DNA of 64,000 bases from Gammaproteobacteria bacterium (lineage in GTDB: Bacteria > Pseudomonadota > Gammaproteobacteria > Ga0077536). The stretch covers positions 1 through 64,000 of the forward strand of contig JACKNG010000006.1 of NCBI GenBank assembly GCA_024235015.1, written 5' to 3'. The notes below the pieces were generated by a model. It was not told where the DNA came from and made no database searches. It saw only the letters and a list, made by a program, of their open reading frames with translations. Shown piece by piece: positions 39,004-46,873 of the stretch. Each line of letters opens with the position of its first letter. The first letter of the stretch is position 1. The translations under genes were made by a program, and so were the position numbers.

Positions 39004-39017
39004 GGAGAGAACGCACC

Positions 39018-39347
39018 ATGGCCGAGAGCGACACCCCGACGGAATCCAACATCCGCTGGGACGACACCCACATCCGCTCGAGCTATGCCAACGTGTGCAA
39101 CATCGTCAGCAGCCGTGAGGAAGTGAGCCTGCTGTTCGGCATGAACCAGCGCTGGGACGCCAAGCAGAACGAACTGACCATCGAGCTCTCCGACCGCATC
39201 GTGCTCAACCCCTACGCGGCGAAACGCGTGGCACTGTTGCTCGGCAACGTCATCGAGCAGTACGAGCAGAAGTTCGGCCCCATCGATCTCGACGGCGCGG
39301 CGGAAAAACCCCCGGCGCCCAAGCCGCCGCGCGGCGCCCGCTCCTGA
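39018..39347 (+). CDS. DUF3467 family small protein (109 aa)
   Basis: The ATG is fixed by a GGAGAG ribosome-binding site at 39004-39009, 8 nt upstream; it begins 14 nt after the giant gene's stop. The protein has the DUF3467 signature: IRWDDTHIRSSYANVCNI at the start, an LLFGMNQRW strand, ELSDRIVLNPYAAKRVALLL, and a closing EQYEQKFGPID segment, followed by a Pro/Lys-rich tail. It has no signal peptide or membrane segment, so it should be cytoplasmic. DUF3467 function is unknown. Its position between the giant protein and its putative export genes suggests a chaperone, adaptor or regulator, but that is inference from location only. Confidence 0.88.
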   Translation: MAESDTPTESNIRWDDTHIRSSYANVCNIVSSREEVSLLFGMNQRWDAKQNELTIELSDRIVLNPYAAKRVALLLGNVIEQYEQKFGPIDLDGAAEKPPAPKPPRGARS

Positions 39348-39388
39348 TCGCCTGAGCCGCGCCCCGCGCGGCGTCGCCCCGCCCCCGC

Positions 39389-41206
39389 ATGCCGGCCCCG
39401 GTCGCACCGCCGTCAGACCTGCAAACGCTGTGGCGTGCCTTCGCGCGCGCCACCACCCAGCAGGCCTATTGCCAGGCCTGGCTCGATCTGCAGTGCGCCC
39501 AACTGCCCGGCGCGCGCGCCGGCGTGCTGGTCCTCGCCACGCGGCAGCACGGCGACACCTACGAGACCGTCGCCGCCTGGCCCGGCCCGGCCGCGGTGCC
39601 CGAGGCCCTGGCCAAGCTCGCCGAAGAGGCCATCGACGAGGGCTGCGGACTCGTCACCCCGCTGGAATCCGGCACCGGCGTGGCCTACCCGCTCAACATC
39701 GACGGGCATGTCGCGGGGGTCGTCGCGGTGGCCGTCGAGCGCGACCGCGACGAGCAGCTCGCCGCGGCCATGGAGCGCCTGCAGTGGGGCATCGCCTGGG
39801 TCGAACTGCTGGTGCGTCGCCACCAGCGCGCCACCATCGACGAAGAGCTGCCGCGCCTGCGCGCCGCGGTCGAGGCCGTCACCGCGGTGCTGGCGGCGCC
39901 CGACTACGCCACCGCCTGCACCGCGCTGGTGACCGAACTCGCCAGTGCCTTCGACTGCGACCGGGTCAGCCTGGGCGAGTTCGACGCCGGCCGCATCCGC
40001 TTGCGCCAGGTGTCCCACGCCGCCGAGTTCGGCAAGAGCATGAACCTCGTGCGGTTGCTCGAGGCGGCGATGGAGGAAGCGCTGTTCCAGGGCGTCGAGA
40101 TCGCCTGGCCGGCGGCGGCCGAGGCCACCTGGGTCACGCGCGACCATGCCGCGCTGGCCGGCGATCGCGGCGGCGCCGCCATCCACACCCTGCCGCTGGT
40201 GCGCGACGACGGCCGCTTCGGCGTCCTGACCCTGGAATGCCCGGCGCCGCTCGACGACGACCAGCTCGCCCGCGTGCGCGCCATCGCCGCGCTCAGCGTC
40301 GAGGCCCTGGCCGTCCGCCGCCGCGCCGAACGCGCCCTCGCCCTGCGCCTGCTCGACGGCGCCCGCGAACAGCTCGGCCGCCTGCTCGGTCGCGGCCATC
40401 TCGGGCGCAAGCTCGCCCTGCTCGGCGTCGCCGCGCTCGCCGCCGCCCTGGCCCTGGTCCACATCGACTACCGCGTCGGCGCCGACAGCGTGCTCGAAGG
40501 CGCGGTGCGCCAGGTCGTGGTCGCGCCCTTCGACGGTTACCTGGCCAGCGCACCGGCGCGTGCCGGCGACGTCGTCGCCGCCGACGACGAACTGTGCCGG
40601 CTCGATGATCGCGACCTGCGCCTCGAACGGCTCAACTGGGCCAGCGAAGGCGCCATGCTCGAACGCCGCTACGAGGAGGCACTGGCCGGCCACGAGCGCG
40701 GCGAAGCGCGCGTGCTCGACGCCCAGCGCGCGCAGACCCGCGCCCAGCTCGAGCTGGTCGAGAGCCGCCTCGCGCGCACCGTGCTGCGCGCGCCCTTCGC
40801 CGGGCTGGTGGTCAGCGGCGACCTGAGCCAGCGCCTCGGCGCCACCGTCGAGCAGGGCGAAGTGCTCTACGAGATCGCGCCGCTGGACGACTACCGCGTG
40901 ATCGTATGGGTCGACGAACACCTCGTCGCCGACGTCACCAGCGGCCAGCACGGCGAGCTGGTCCTCAAGGCCCTGCCCGAGCGCGTGCTGCCGATCACCG
41001 TGACCCGCGTGACCCCGCTGACCGAGGCCCGCGACGGCGGCAACTACTTCCGTGTCGAGGCCAGCCTCGCTGCCGCCGACGCGGGCCTGCGCCCCGGCAT
41101 GGAGGGCCTGGCCAAGCTCCGCGTCGGGCCGCGCTCGCTGTGGTTCGTGCTGAGCCGGCCGCTGGCGCGCTGGTTGCTGCTGCAACGCTGGCGCTGGTGG
41201 CCGTGA
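39389..41206 (+). CDS. GAF-domain / HlyD-type membrane adaptor protein (605 aa)
   Basis: The N-terminal ~340 residues are soluble: a degenerate GAF-like half (~30-140) and a clearer GAF domain (~165-310; FDCDRVSLGEF and HTLPLVRDDGRFGVLTLE segments). One membrane span follows at ~342-362, then a HlyD-type membrane-fusion module: a lipoyl-like half (VVAPFDGYLASAPARAGDVV), a short helical hairpin (~415-465), the second lipoyl half (VLRAPFAGLVVSGDLSQRLG) and a beta-barrel ending GLRPGMEGLAKL. GAF domains bind small ligands or mediate dimers; HlyD modules bridge the inner membrane to TolC. The protein could thus couple a cytoplasmic signal to a periplasmic conduit. It begins 41 nt after the DUF3467 gene and ends 16 nt before the M50 gene. 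The ATG has no strong Shine-Dalgarno; the start is moderately certain. Confidence 0.87.
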   Translation: MPAPVAPPSDLQTLWRAFARATTQQAYCQAWLDLQCAQLPGARAGVLVLATRQHGDTYETVAAWPGPAAVPEALAKLAEEAIDEGCGLVTPLESGTGVAYPLNIDGHVAGVVAVAVERDRDEQLAAAMERLQWGIAWVELLVRRHQRATIDEELPRLRAAVEAVTAVLAAPDYATACTALVTELASAFDCDRVSLGEFDAGRIRLRQVSHAAEFGKSMNLVRLLEAAMEEALFQGVEIAWPAAAEATWVTRDHAALAGDRGGAAIHTLPLVRDDGRFGVLTLECPAPLDDDQLARVRAIAALSVEALAVRRRAERALALRLLDGAREQLGRLLGRGHLGRKLALLGVAALAAALALVHIDYRVGADSVLEGAVRQVVVAPFDGYLASAPARAGDVVAADDELCRLDDRDLRLERLNWASEGAMLERRYEEALAGHERGEARVLDAQRAQTRAQLELVESRLARTVLRAPFAGLVVSGDLSQRLGATVEQGEVLYEIAPLDDYRVIVWVDEHLVADVTSGQHGELVLKALPERVLPITVTRVTPLTEARDGGNYFRVEASLAAADAGLRPGMEGLAKLRVGPRSLWFVLSRPLARWLLLQRWRWWP

Positions 41207-41222
41207 CGGCGGCGGCCCGGCC

Positions 41223-43370
41223 ATGAGCGGTCCCCTGCACAGCGCCGCCTGGTACCGCGTGGCGGACCTGCGCCCGCGCCTGCGCGCCCACACCGAGGTC
41301 CATCGTCACCGCTACCGCGGCGAACTCTGGTACCTCGTGCAGGATCACATCACCGGCCGCTTCCACCGCCTCACCCCGCAGACCTGGGCCGTGCTGGGCC
41401 TGATGGACGGCCGCCGCAGCCTGGCCGAGATCTGGGACAAGGCCTGCGTGCGCCTCGGCGACGACCTGCCCACCCAGGACGAGCTGATCGGCCTGCTCGG
41501 CCAGCTCCACCGCGCCGAGATCGTGCACGCCGAGCTGCCACCCGACTTGGTCGAGCTCGGCCGGCGCCGCAGCCGCCTGGGCCGTCAGCGCCTGCTCGCG
41601 CGCCTGCGCTCGCCGCTGTCGATCCGCATTCCGCTGTGGGACCCCGAACGCTTCCTCGAACGGACCCGGGGCATCGCCAGGGTGGTCTACGGCCCGCTCG
41701 GCGCGCTCGCCTGGCTGCTGCTCACGGCCTATGCCCTGACCCTCGCCGCGCTCGACTGGGAGGCGCTGAGCGGCAACCTGGCCGACCGCGTGCTGGCGGT
41801 GGAGAACCTCGTCGTGCTGTGGTTCGTCTACCCGCTGGTCAAGCTGCTGCACGAGCTCGGCCACGCCTACGCGGTCAAGCGCTGGGGCGGCGAGGTGCAC
41901 GAGATCGGCATCATGCTGCTGGTCTTCGTGCCCGTGCCCTACGTCGAAACGTCGGCCGCCTACGCCTTCCCCGGCAAGTACCAGCGCGCCCTGGTCGACG
42001 GTGCCGGCATCCTGGTCGAAATCTTCCTCGCCGCGCTCGCCATGCTCGCCTGGGACATGCTCGAACCCGGCACGCTGCGCAGCGCGGCGTTCAACGTCAT
42101 GCTGGTGGCGGGGGTTTCCACTCTGCTGCTGAACGGCAACCCGCTGCTGCGCTTCGACGCCTACTACGCACTCGCCGACCTGCTCGAGATCCCCAACCTC
42201 GGCCAGCGCGCCAACCGCCAGCTCGGCGGCCTGCTCGCCCGCCACCTGCTCGGTGTCGAGCAGCCCGAGCCGCCGGCGCGCAGCCGCCGCGAGTCGGCCT
42301 GGCTGGTGAGCTACGCGCTGGCCTCGTTCTGCTACCGCGTGCTGGTCATGCTGGGCATCGCGCTGTTCATCGCCGGGCGCTTCTTCTTCGTCGGCGTGGT
42401 GCTCGCCGCACTCGCCCTCTACGGCCTGCTGCTGCAACCCGGCCTGCGCCTGCTGCACTACCTCTTGCTGGATCCGCGCACCCGCCCCCGGCGCGGCCGC
42501 GCCGTGGGGCTGACCCTGGGCACGCTGGCGGCGGCGGTGCTGCTGCTCGCGGTGCTGCCCATGCCGCACGCGACCCTCGCCGAAGGCGTGCTGGCGGTGC
42601 CCGACGACGCCCGCGTGGTGACCCAGGCGGCGGGCGATTTCAGCCGCCTGCTGGTCGCGCCCGGCAGCCGCGTCGGCAGCGGTACGCCGCTGCTCGCGCT
42701 GACCAACCCCGAGCTCGATGCGCGCGCGACGATCGCCGCGGCCCGGGTGGAGGAACTGCTGGCCCGCCAGGACGTGCTGCGCTCTGAGCGTCGCACCACC
42801 GATGCCCTGCTCGTCGAGGACGAGCTCGGACACGCGCGCGAAGCCCTGGCGCGGGCACGGGAGGCGCAGGCCGGCCTGCTCCTGCGCAGCCCGGCGACGG
42901 GAACCTTCCAGCTCGCCCGCGCCGACGTCCTGCCCGGGCGCTACCTGCACCGCGGCGAGACCGTCGGCTACGTGCTCGACGACGCCACCCGCCACGCCCG
43001 CGTGGTGGTGCGCCAGGACGAGGTCGACGCCGTGCGCGGCGACGTCCGGGCCCTCGCCGTGCGGTGCGCCGAGACCCTGGCCAGCGTGACCCCGGCGCGG
43101 CTGGTGCGCGAAATCCCGGCGGCCGATCGCGCCCTGCCGAGCCTCGCTCTCAGCACCGAGGGCGGTGGCCCGTTCGCGCTCGACCCCGCGGCCCACGAGC
43201 GCCCGCTCAGTTTCAGCACCGTGTTCCAGTTCGAGATCGCGATCGACGCCGCGCCGCTGGAACGCATCGGCCAGCGCGTCTACGTGCGCTTCGAACACAG
43301 CCCCGAGCCGCTGTTGTGGCGCTGGCTGCGCGCGGCGCGGCGCACCCTGCTCGAGCGCCTGGCGGTGTGA
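41223..43370 (+). CDS. PqqD-like / M50 (site-2) peptidase / HlyD fusion membrane protein (715 aa)
   Basis: Three modules. Residues ~20-95 resemble PqqD (RFHRLTPQTWAVLGLMDG, then a winged-helix-like stretch), a fold that binds peptide substrates. Residues ~150-430 are a polytopic membrane domain with the M50 zinc motif HELGH (His210, Glu211, His214) and a distal NPLLRFDAYY segment whose Asp312 could be the third ligand, in place of the usual LDGG. Residues ~443-715 are HlyD-like with two lipoyl-type halves (VVTQAAGDFSRLLVAPGSRV; LLLRSPATGTF) around a helical hairpin. M50 enzymes cleave in or near membranes. The fusion suggests processing or handling of a substrate during export. Catalysis is inferred from the motif. 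Related PqqD-M50-HlyD fusions are often annotated only as site-2 protease family. Confidence 0.87.
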   Translation: MSGPLHSAAWYRVADLRPRLRAHTEVHRHRYRGELWYLVQDHITGRFHRLTPQTWAVLGLMDGRRSLAEIWDKACVRLGDDLPTQDELIGLLGQLHRAEIVHAELPPDLVELGRRRSRLGRQRLLARLRSPLSIRIPLWDPERFLERTRGIARVVYGPLGALAWLLLTAYALTLAALDWEALSGNLADRVLAVENLVVLWFVYPLVKLLHELGHAYAVKRWGGEVHEIGIMLLVFVPVPYVETSAAYAFPGKYQRALVDGAGILVEIFLAALAMLAWDMLEPGTLRSAAFNVMLVAGVSTLLLNGNPLLRFDAYYALADLLEIPNLGQRANRQLGGLLARHLLGVEQPEPPARSRRESAWLVSYALASFCYRVLVMLGIALFIAGRFFFVGVVLAALALYGLLLQPGLRLLHYLLLDPRTRPRRGRAVGLTLGTLAAAVLLLAVLPMPHATLAEGVLAVPDDARVVTQAAGDFSRLLVAPGSRVGSGTPLLALTNPELDARATIAAARVEELLARQDVLRSERRTTDALLVEDELGHAREALARAREAQAGLLLRSPATGTFQLARADVLPGRYLHRGETVGYVLDDATRHARVVVRQDEVDAVRGDVRALAVRCAETLASVTPARLVREIPAADRALPSLALSTEGGGPFALDPAAHERPLSFSTVFQFEIAIDAAPLERIGQRVYVRFEHSPEPLLWRWLRAARRTLLERLAV

Positions 43371-43425
43371 GGCCGGTGGTGTCGACGCCGTCGGTCACCG
43401 CAGGTCCCGGGCCCGGGACACGGCC

Positions 43426-45418
43426 GTGAACGCCTGGGCGCAACTGCGATCACGTCCGCTGGCCCTGCCCGGCTACCCGGCCGAACGCACGGCCGGCGAG
43501 CCCGGCTGGAGCGCGCGCCTCGGCCACGCCGTGGCCGGCTGGCTGCCGGGGCCGCGCGCCGGCGGCGCGCGCGCGGCGCCTGCTGCGCCGGGTCGAACGG
43601 GCGGCAGCCGCGTTCGACCCTGCCGCGCCCTTGCCCGCCGACGCCCTAGCCGGCCTGCGCGCCCGGCTGCGCCGCGACGGCCTCGACGACGCCGGCGCCG
43701 CCGCTGCCCTGGCGCTGGTCGGGGCCTGCGCGGCACGCACCCTGGGCACGCCGCCCTATCCCGTGCAGACCGTCGCCGCCTGGCTGCTGCTGCAGGGCCG
43801 GGCAGTGGAAATGGACACCGGCGAGGGCAAGACCCTGACCGCCGCGCTGGCCGCGGCGACGGCCGCCCTGGCCGGCCTGCCGACCCACGTGCTGAGCGCC
43901 AACGACTACCTCACCGCCCGCGACGCCCAGACCCTGGCACCGTTCTACGCCGCGCTCGGGCTCGGCGTCGGCGTGGTCGTACACGACTGCGACCCCGCCG
44001 CGCGACGCAGCGCCTACGCCGCCGACGTCACCTATGCCACCAGCCGCGAGATCGTGTTCGACTACCTGCGCGACCGCATGGTGCTGGGCCGCCGTGGCCA
44101 GGTCCTGCAGCGCCGCGTGGAGGCGCTCTTCGGCCGCTTCGGCAACCACCGCCGCACGCTGTTGCGCGGGCTGCACTTCGCCATCGTCGACGAGGCCGAC
44201 AGCGTGCTCATCGACGAGGCGCGCACGCCGCTGATCATCGCCGGCAGCGGTGGCGCGGCGCACACGCCCGCGGTGCTCGCCGCCGCCCTGGACATCGCCG
44301 CGGACCTGGTCGAGGGCAGCGACTTCCGCCTCGAGCCCGCCGCCGGGCGGGTCGTCCTCGAGGCGCGCGGGCGCGCCCGCATCGCCGATCGCGCGGCCAC
44401 CCTGGGCGCCGCCTGGGCCGGCCGCGCACGGCGCGAGGACGTCGTCACCCTGGCGCTGGCCGCCCGCCACCTCTACGTACGTGACCGCGACTACGTCGTG
44501 CGTGACGACGCGGTCGAGATCGTCGACGCCCTGAGCGGGCGGGTCAGCCGCGGCCGCGCCTGGGAACGCGGCCTGCACCAGCTCATCGAGATCAAGGAAG
44601 GCTGCGCGCCGAGCGCACAGCGCGACACCGTGGCGCGCATCGGCTACCCGGCCTACTTCCGCCGCTACCTGCACCTGGCCGGCATGAGCGGCACCCTGCG
44701 CGAGGTCCAGGGCGAACTGTGGCGCGAGTACGGCCTGCGCAGCGTGCGCGTGCCGCGCCACCGGCCGTGCCGGCGCGAGCACCTCGGCACGCGGGTGTTC
44801 GGCCGCGCCGAGGCGCGCTGGAGCGCGGTGGCCGCGCGCGCCGCGGAGCTGGTCGCCGCCGGTCGCGCGGTGCTGATCGGCACGGCTTCGGTGGCGGCCT
44901 CCGAGTGTGCGGCTGCCGCGCTGGCCGCGCGCGCGGTCGAGCTGCAGGTGCTGAACGCCAAGCAGGACGCCGCGGAGGCCGCCGTCGTCGCCGCCGCCGG
45001 CCAGCCGCGCCGGGTTACCATTGCCACCAGCATGGCCGGGCGCGGCACCGACATCGCGCTGGCCGACTCCGTCTGCGCCGCCGGCGGGCTGCACGTCGTC
45101 CTCACCGCGCACTACGACTCGGCCCGGGTCGACCGCCAGCTCGCCGGTCGCGGCGCCCGCCAGGGCGACCCGGGCAGTTTCGAGGTCATGGTGGCGCTGG
45201 AGGACGTCGAGTTCCTCGATCGGCTGGCCGCCGGCCTGGCGCGCCTGGCGGGCAGCGGGGGGGACGAACTGCGTGGCCCGCGCCGCCGGCTCGCCGGCCT
45301 CGCCCTGTGGCTCGAACAACGTGCCCGCGAACGCCGCGATCGCCGCGCGCGCCGCGCGCTCGGCCACCACGAACGCCGGCAACGCGACCTGCTCGCGATC
45401 GCCGGCCGCGAAGACTGA
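43426..45418 (+). CDS. SecA-like ATPase, short form, with a frameshift near codon 47
   Basis: The frame from GTG 43426 gives NAWAQLRSRPLALPGYPAER and continues sensibly to ~43560. After the GC run at 43564-43575 the coding signal moves to the +1 frame, where SecA homology runs to the stop at 45418. Loss of one GC unit (or one extra base) explains this; repaired length would be 664 residues. SecA landmarks: Walker A TGEGKT (43817-43834), VLSANDYLTARDAQ, FDYLRDRM, Walker B VDEADSVLIDEARTPLII (from 44186), HLAGMSGT, TSMAGRGTDIAL, and GRGARQGDPGSF instead of GRSGRQGDPG. It lacks the C-terminal Cys/His zinc finger and is ~230 residues shorter than canonical SecA, so it is a paralogue, not the housekeeping translocase. 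Without repair, translation could begin only at TTG 43631, losing the N-terminus. Confidence 0.85.
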
Positions 45419-45433
45419 GGGAGGGATGCACAG

Positions 45434-46228
45434 GTGATCGACACCGTCACGGCGGAGCAGCGCGCCACCCGTCGCCCGCGCGGGCCGCGGGGCGCCGCCA
45501 GGCTGGCCTGCGCCGCGGTCCTGCTCGCCGCCGCCACGCCGCTCGCGGCGGGCGAATACACCACCGGCGAATGCGTCCTCGAACCGGCCATGGTGGTCGA
45601 TCTCAGCAGCCCGGTCATCGGCGTCATCGCACGCGTCCGCGTCGACCGCGGCGATACCGTGCGGCGCGGCCAGCCGGTGGTCGAACTGCGCGCCGAGGTC
45701 GAGCAGGCCGAGGTCGACCTGCACCGCGCCGAGCTCGAGTTCGGCCGCGTGACGTCCCAACGCAACGCCGAACTGTACGCACAGAAGCTGATCTCGGCGC
45801 AGGAGCTCGACGAGGTCGAGATCAAGACCCGGGTCGCCGGGCTCGAACTCGCCGCCGCCGAGGCACGCACCCGCCAGCGCATCATCACCAGCCCGATCGA
45901 CGGCGTCGTGCTCGCCCGTCTCATGGACCCCGGCGAGTACGTCGGCGAGGAGGCCATCCTGCGCCTGGCCGATCTCGACCCCCTGCACGTCGAGGCGGTG
46001 CTGCCGCGCGAGCTGTTCGGCGCCATCACGGCCGAGGCCGAGGCGGAAGTCACCCTGGGCGAGCCGCTCGGCGGCACGCGCACCGCGCACATCGCCGTCA
46101 TCGATCCCGTCATCGACGCCGCCAGCGGGACCTTCGGCGTGCGCCTGGTGCTGCCCAATCCCGACCACGCCATCCCGGCCGGCCTCAAGTGCGCGGTGCG
46201 CTTCGCCACCACCGTCGAGGCGCCCTGA
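45434..46228 (+). CDS. Secreted HlyD/RND-type periplasmic adaptor (264 aa)
   Basis: GTG start supported by GGGAGGG at 45419-45425, 8 nt upstream and 15 nt after the SecA-like stop. An N-terminal basic segment precedes a hydrophobic signal-like stretch (ACAAVLLAAATPLAAG). The mature part is a compact membrane-fusion protein: first lipoyl half (VIGVIARVRVDRGDTVRRGQ), helical hairpin (~95-140), second half (IITSPIDGVVLARLMDPGEYV) and beta-barrel ending in IPAGLKCAVRF. Adaptors of this family sit in the periplasm and dock to TolC. It is the last gene of the operon-like block and gives a third adaptor module besides those in the two preceding membrane proteins. A gene-specific role cannot be assigned. 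Confidence 0.87.
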   Translation: MIDTVTAEQRATRRPRGPRGAARLACAAVLLAAATPLAAGEYTTGECVLEPAMVVDLSSPVIGVIARVRVDRGDTVRRGQPVVELRAEVEQAEVDLHRAELEFGRVTSQRNAELYAQKLISAQELDEVEIKTRVAGLELAAAEARTRQRIITSPIDGVVLARLMDPGEYVGEEAILRLADLDPLHVEAVLPRELFGAITAEAEAEVTLGEPLGGTRTAHIAVIDPVIDAASGTFGVRLVLPNPDHAIPAGLKCAVRFATTVEAP

Positions 46229-46304
46229 ACGACGGGCGGCGCCACCGGCGTCGCCGCGCCGGTGTGCGGGCACACCCAGCGCCGTGGGTCTCCACCAGCC
46301 GCTC

Positions 46305-46450
46305 AACAGGTTGGTGAAAACGTAGCGAGGAAGACCAGATGTAAGGCGCGCGCGAGTCGAGCACCGGCGTTTACTGGTGTAAATGAGGCGCGCAGGCGAG
46401 CGCGTAACGCAGCAGATGGCCGCCGCAGTAGTTTTTCACCAGCCTGTTAA
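46305..46450. mobile_element. ~145-bp palindrome-ended, MITE-like element
   Basis: The ends are inverted copies: AACAGGTTGGTGAAAACGTA at 46305-46324, and on the opposite strand AACAGGCTGGTGAAAAACTA, corresponding to ~46429-46449. A small palindrome TTTAC-TGGT-GTAAA lies near the middle (~46370). There is no transposase and no convincing coding frame inside. It fills most of the 256-bp gap between the export operon and apaG, so it may also act as a boundary or transcript-end structure. Element type is inferred from structure alone. Confidence 0.6.
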
Positions 46451-46484
46451 GCTAGCGGCGAGCTCACACGCACCCGCACCCAGC

Positions 46485-46865
46485 ATGACCGCAGCCCGGC
46501 CAGACATCCGCATCACCGCCATCAGCCGCTACGTCGAGGACCAGTCCGACCCGGCCGCGGAGCGTTACGTCTTCGCTTACACCGTCACCATCGAGAACCA
46601 CGGCACGCTGGGTGCCCAGCTCATCGATCGCCACTGGGTCATCACCGATGCCAACGGCCGCGTGCAGGAAGTGCGCGGCGCCGGCGTGGTCGGCGAGCAA
46701 CCCCAGCTCGCGCCCGGCGACCGCTACGAGTACACCAGCGCGGCCATGCTCGAAACCCCGGTCGGCAGCATGCAGGGCAAGTACGGCATGATCGACGCCG
46801 ACGGCAACGACTTCGACGCGCCCATCCCGGTGTTCAACCTGGCGGTGCCGAACATCCTGCACTGA
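46485..46865 (+). CDS. apaG: ApaG/CorD-type protein
   Basis: 126 residues, the usual ApaG size. It shows the single immunoglobulin-like ApaG fold pattern: ITAISRYVEDQSDPAAERYV, YTVTIENHGTLGAQLIDRHW, the EVRGAGVVGEQPQLAPGD loop, YTSAAMLETPVGSMQGKY and a final IPVFNLAVPNILH. The ATG at 46485 is chosen because family similarity begins there; the frame stays open upstream into the palindromic element. It is followed 8 nt later by apaH, the classic apaG-apaH pair. ApaG is linked to magnesium/cobalt sensitivity in enterobacteria; its biochemical role is not settled. Confidence 0.95.
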   Translation: MTAARPDIRITAISRYVEDQSDPAAERYVFAYTVTIENHGTLGAQLIDRHWVITDANGRVQEVRGAGVVGEQPQLAPGDRYEYTSAAMLETPVGSMQGKYGMIDADGNDFDAPIPVFNLAVPNILH

Positions 46866-46873
46866 ACACGTCC

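Noticed and set aside
37033..37872. Regularly spaced direct repeats that might suggest a CRISPR or satellite array
   Set aside because: The 168-bp units are in frame within the coding sequence and translate to GGxGxD calcium-binding motifs, so they are protein repeats.
30964..38988. A 2,674-codon antisense open frame over the 3' part of the giant gene
   Set aside because: Same cause as the larger antisense frame. It runs across the RTX repeats in register with them and shows no independent domain.
43165..44484. A 439-codon frame covering the end of the M50 gene and start of the SecA-like gene
   Set aside because: Only the part from GTG 43426 to about 43560 is convincing coding sequence (the SecA-like N-terminus). 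The rest is an out-of-frame shadow of the M50 gene before it and of the SecA-like gene after the frameshift.
46262..46450. Short open frame (62 codons) upstream of apaG
   Set aside because: It lies almost wholly inside the palindrome-ended element and has no ribosome-binding site or recognisable product.
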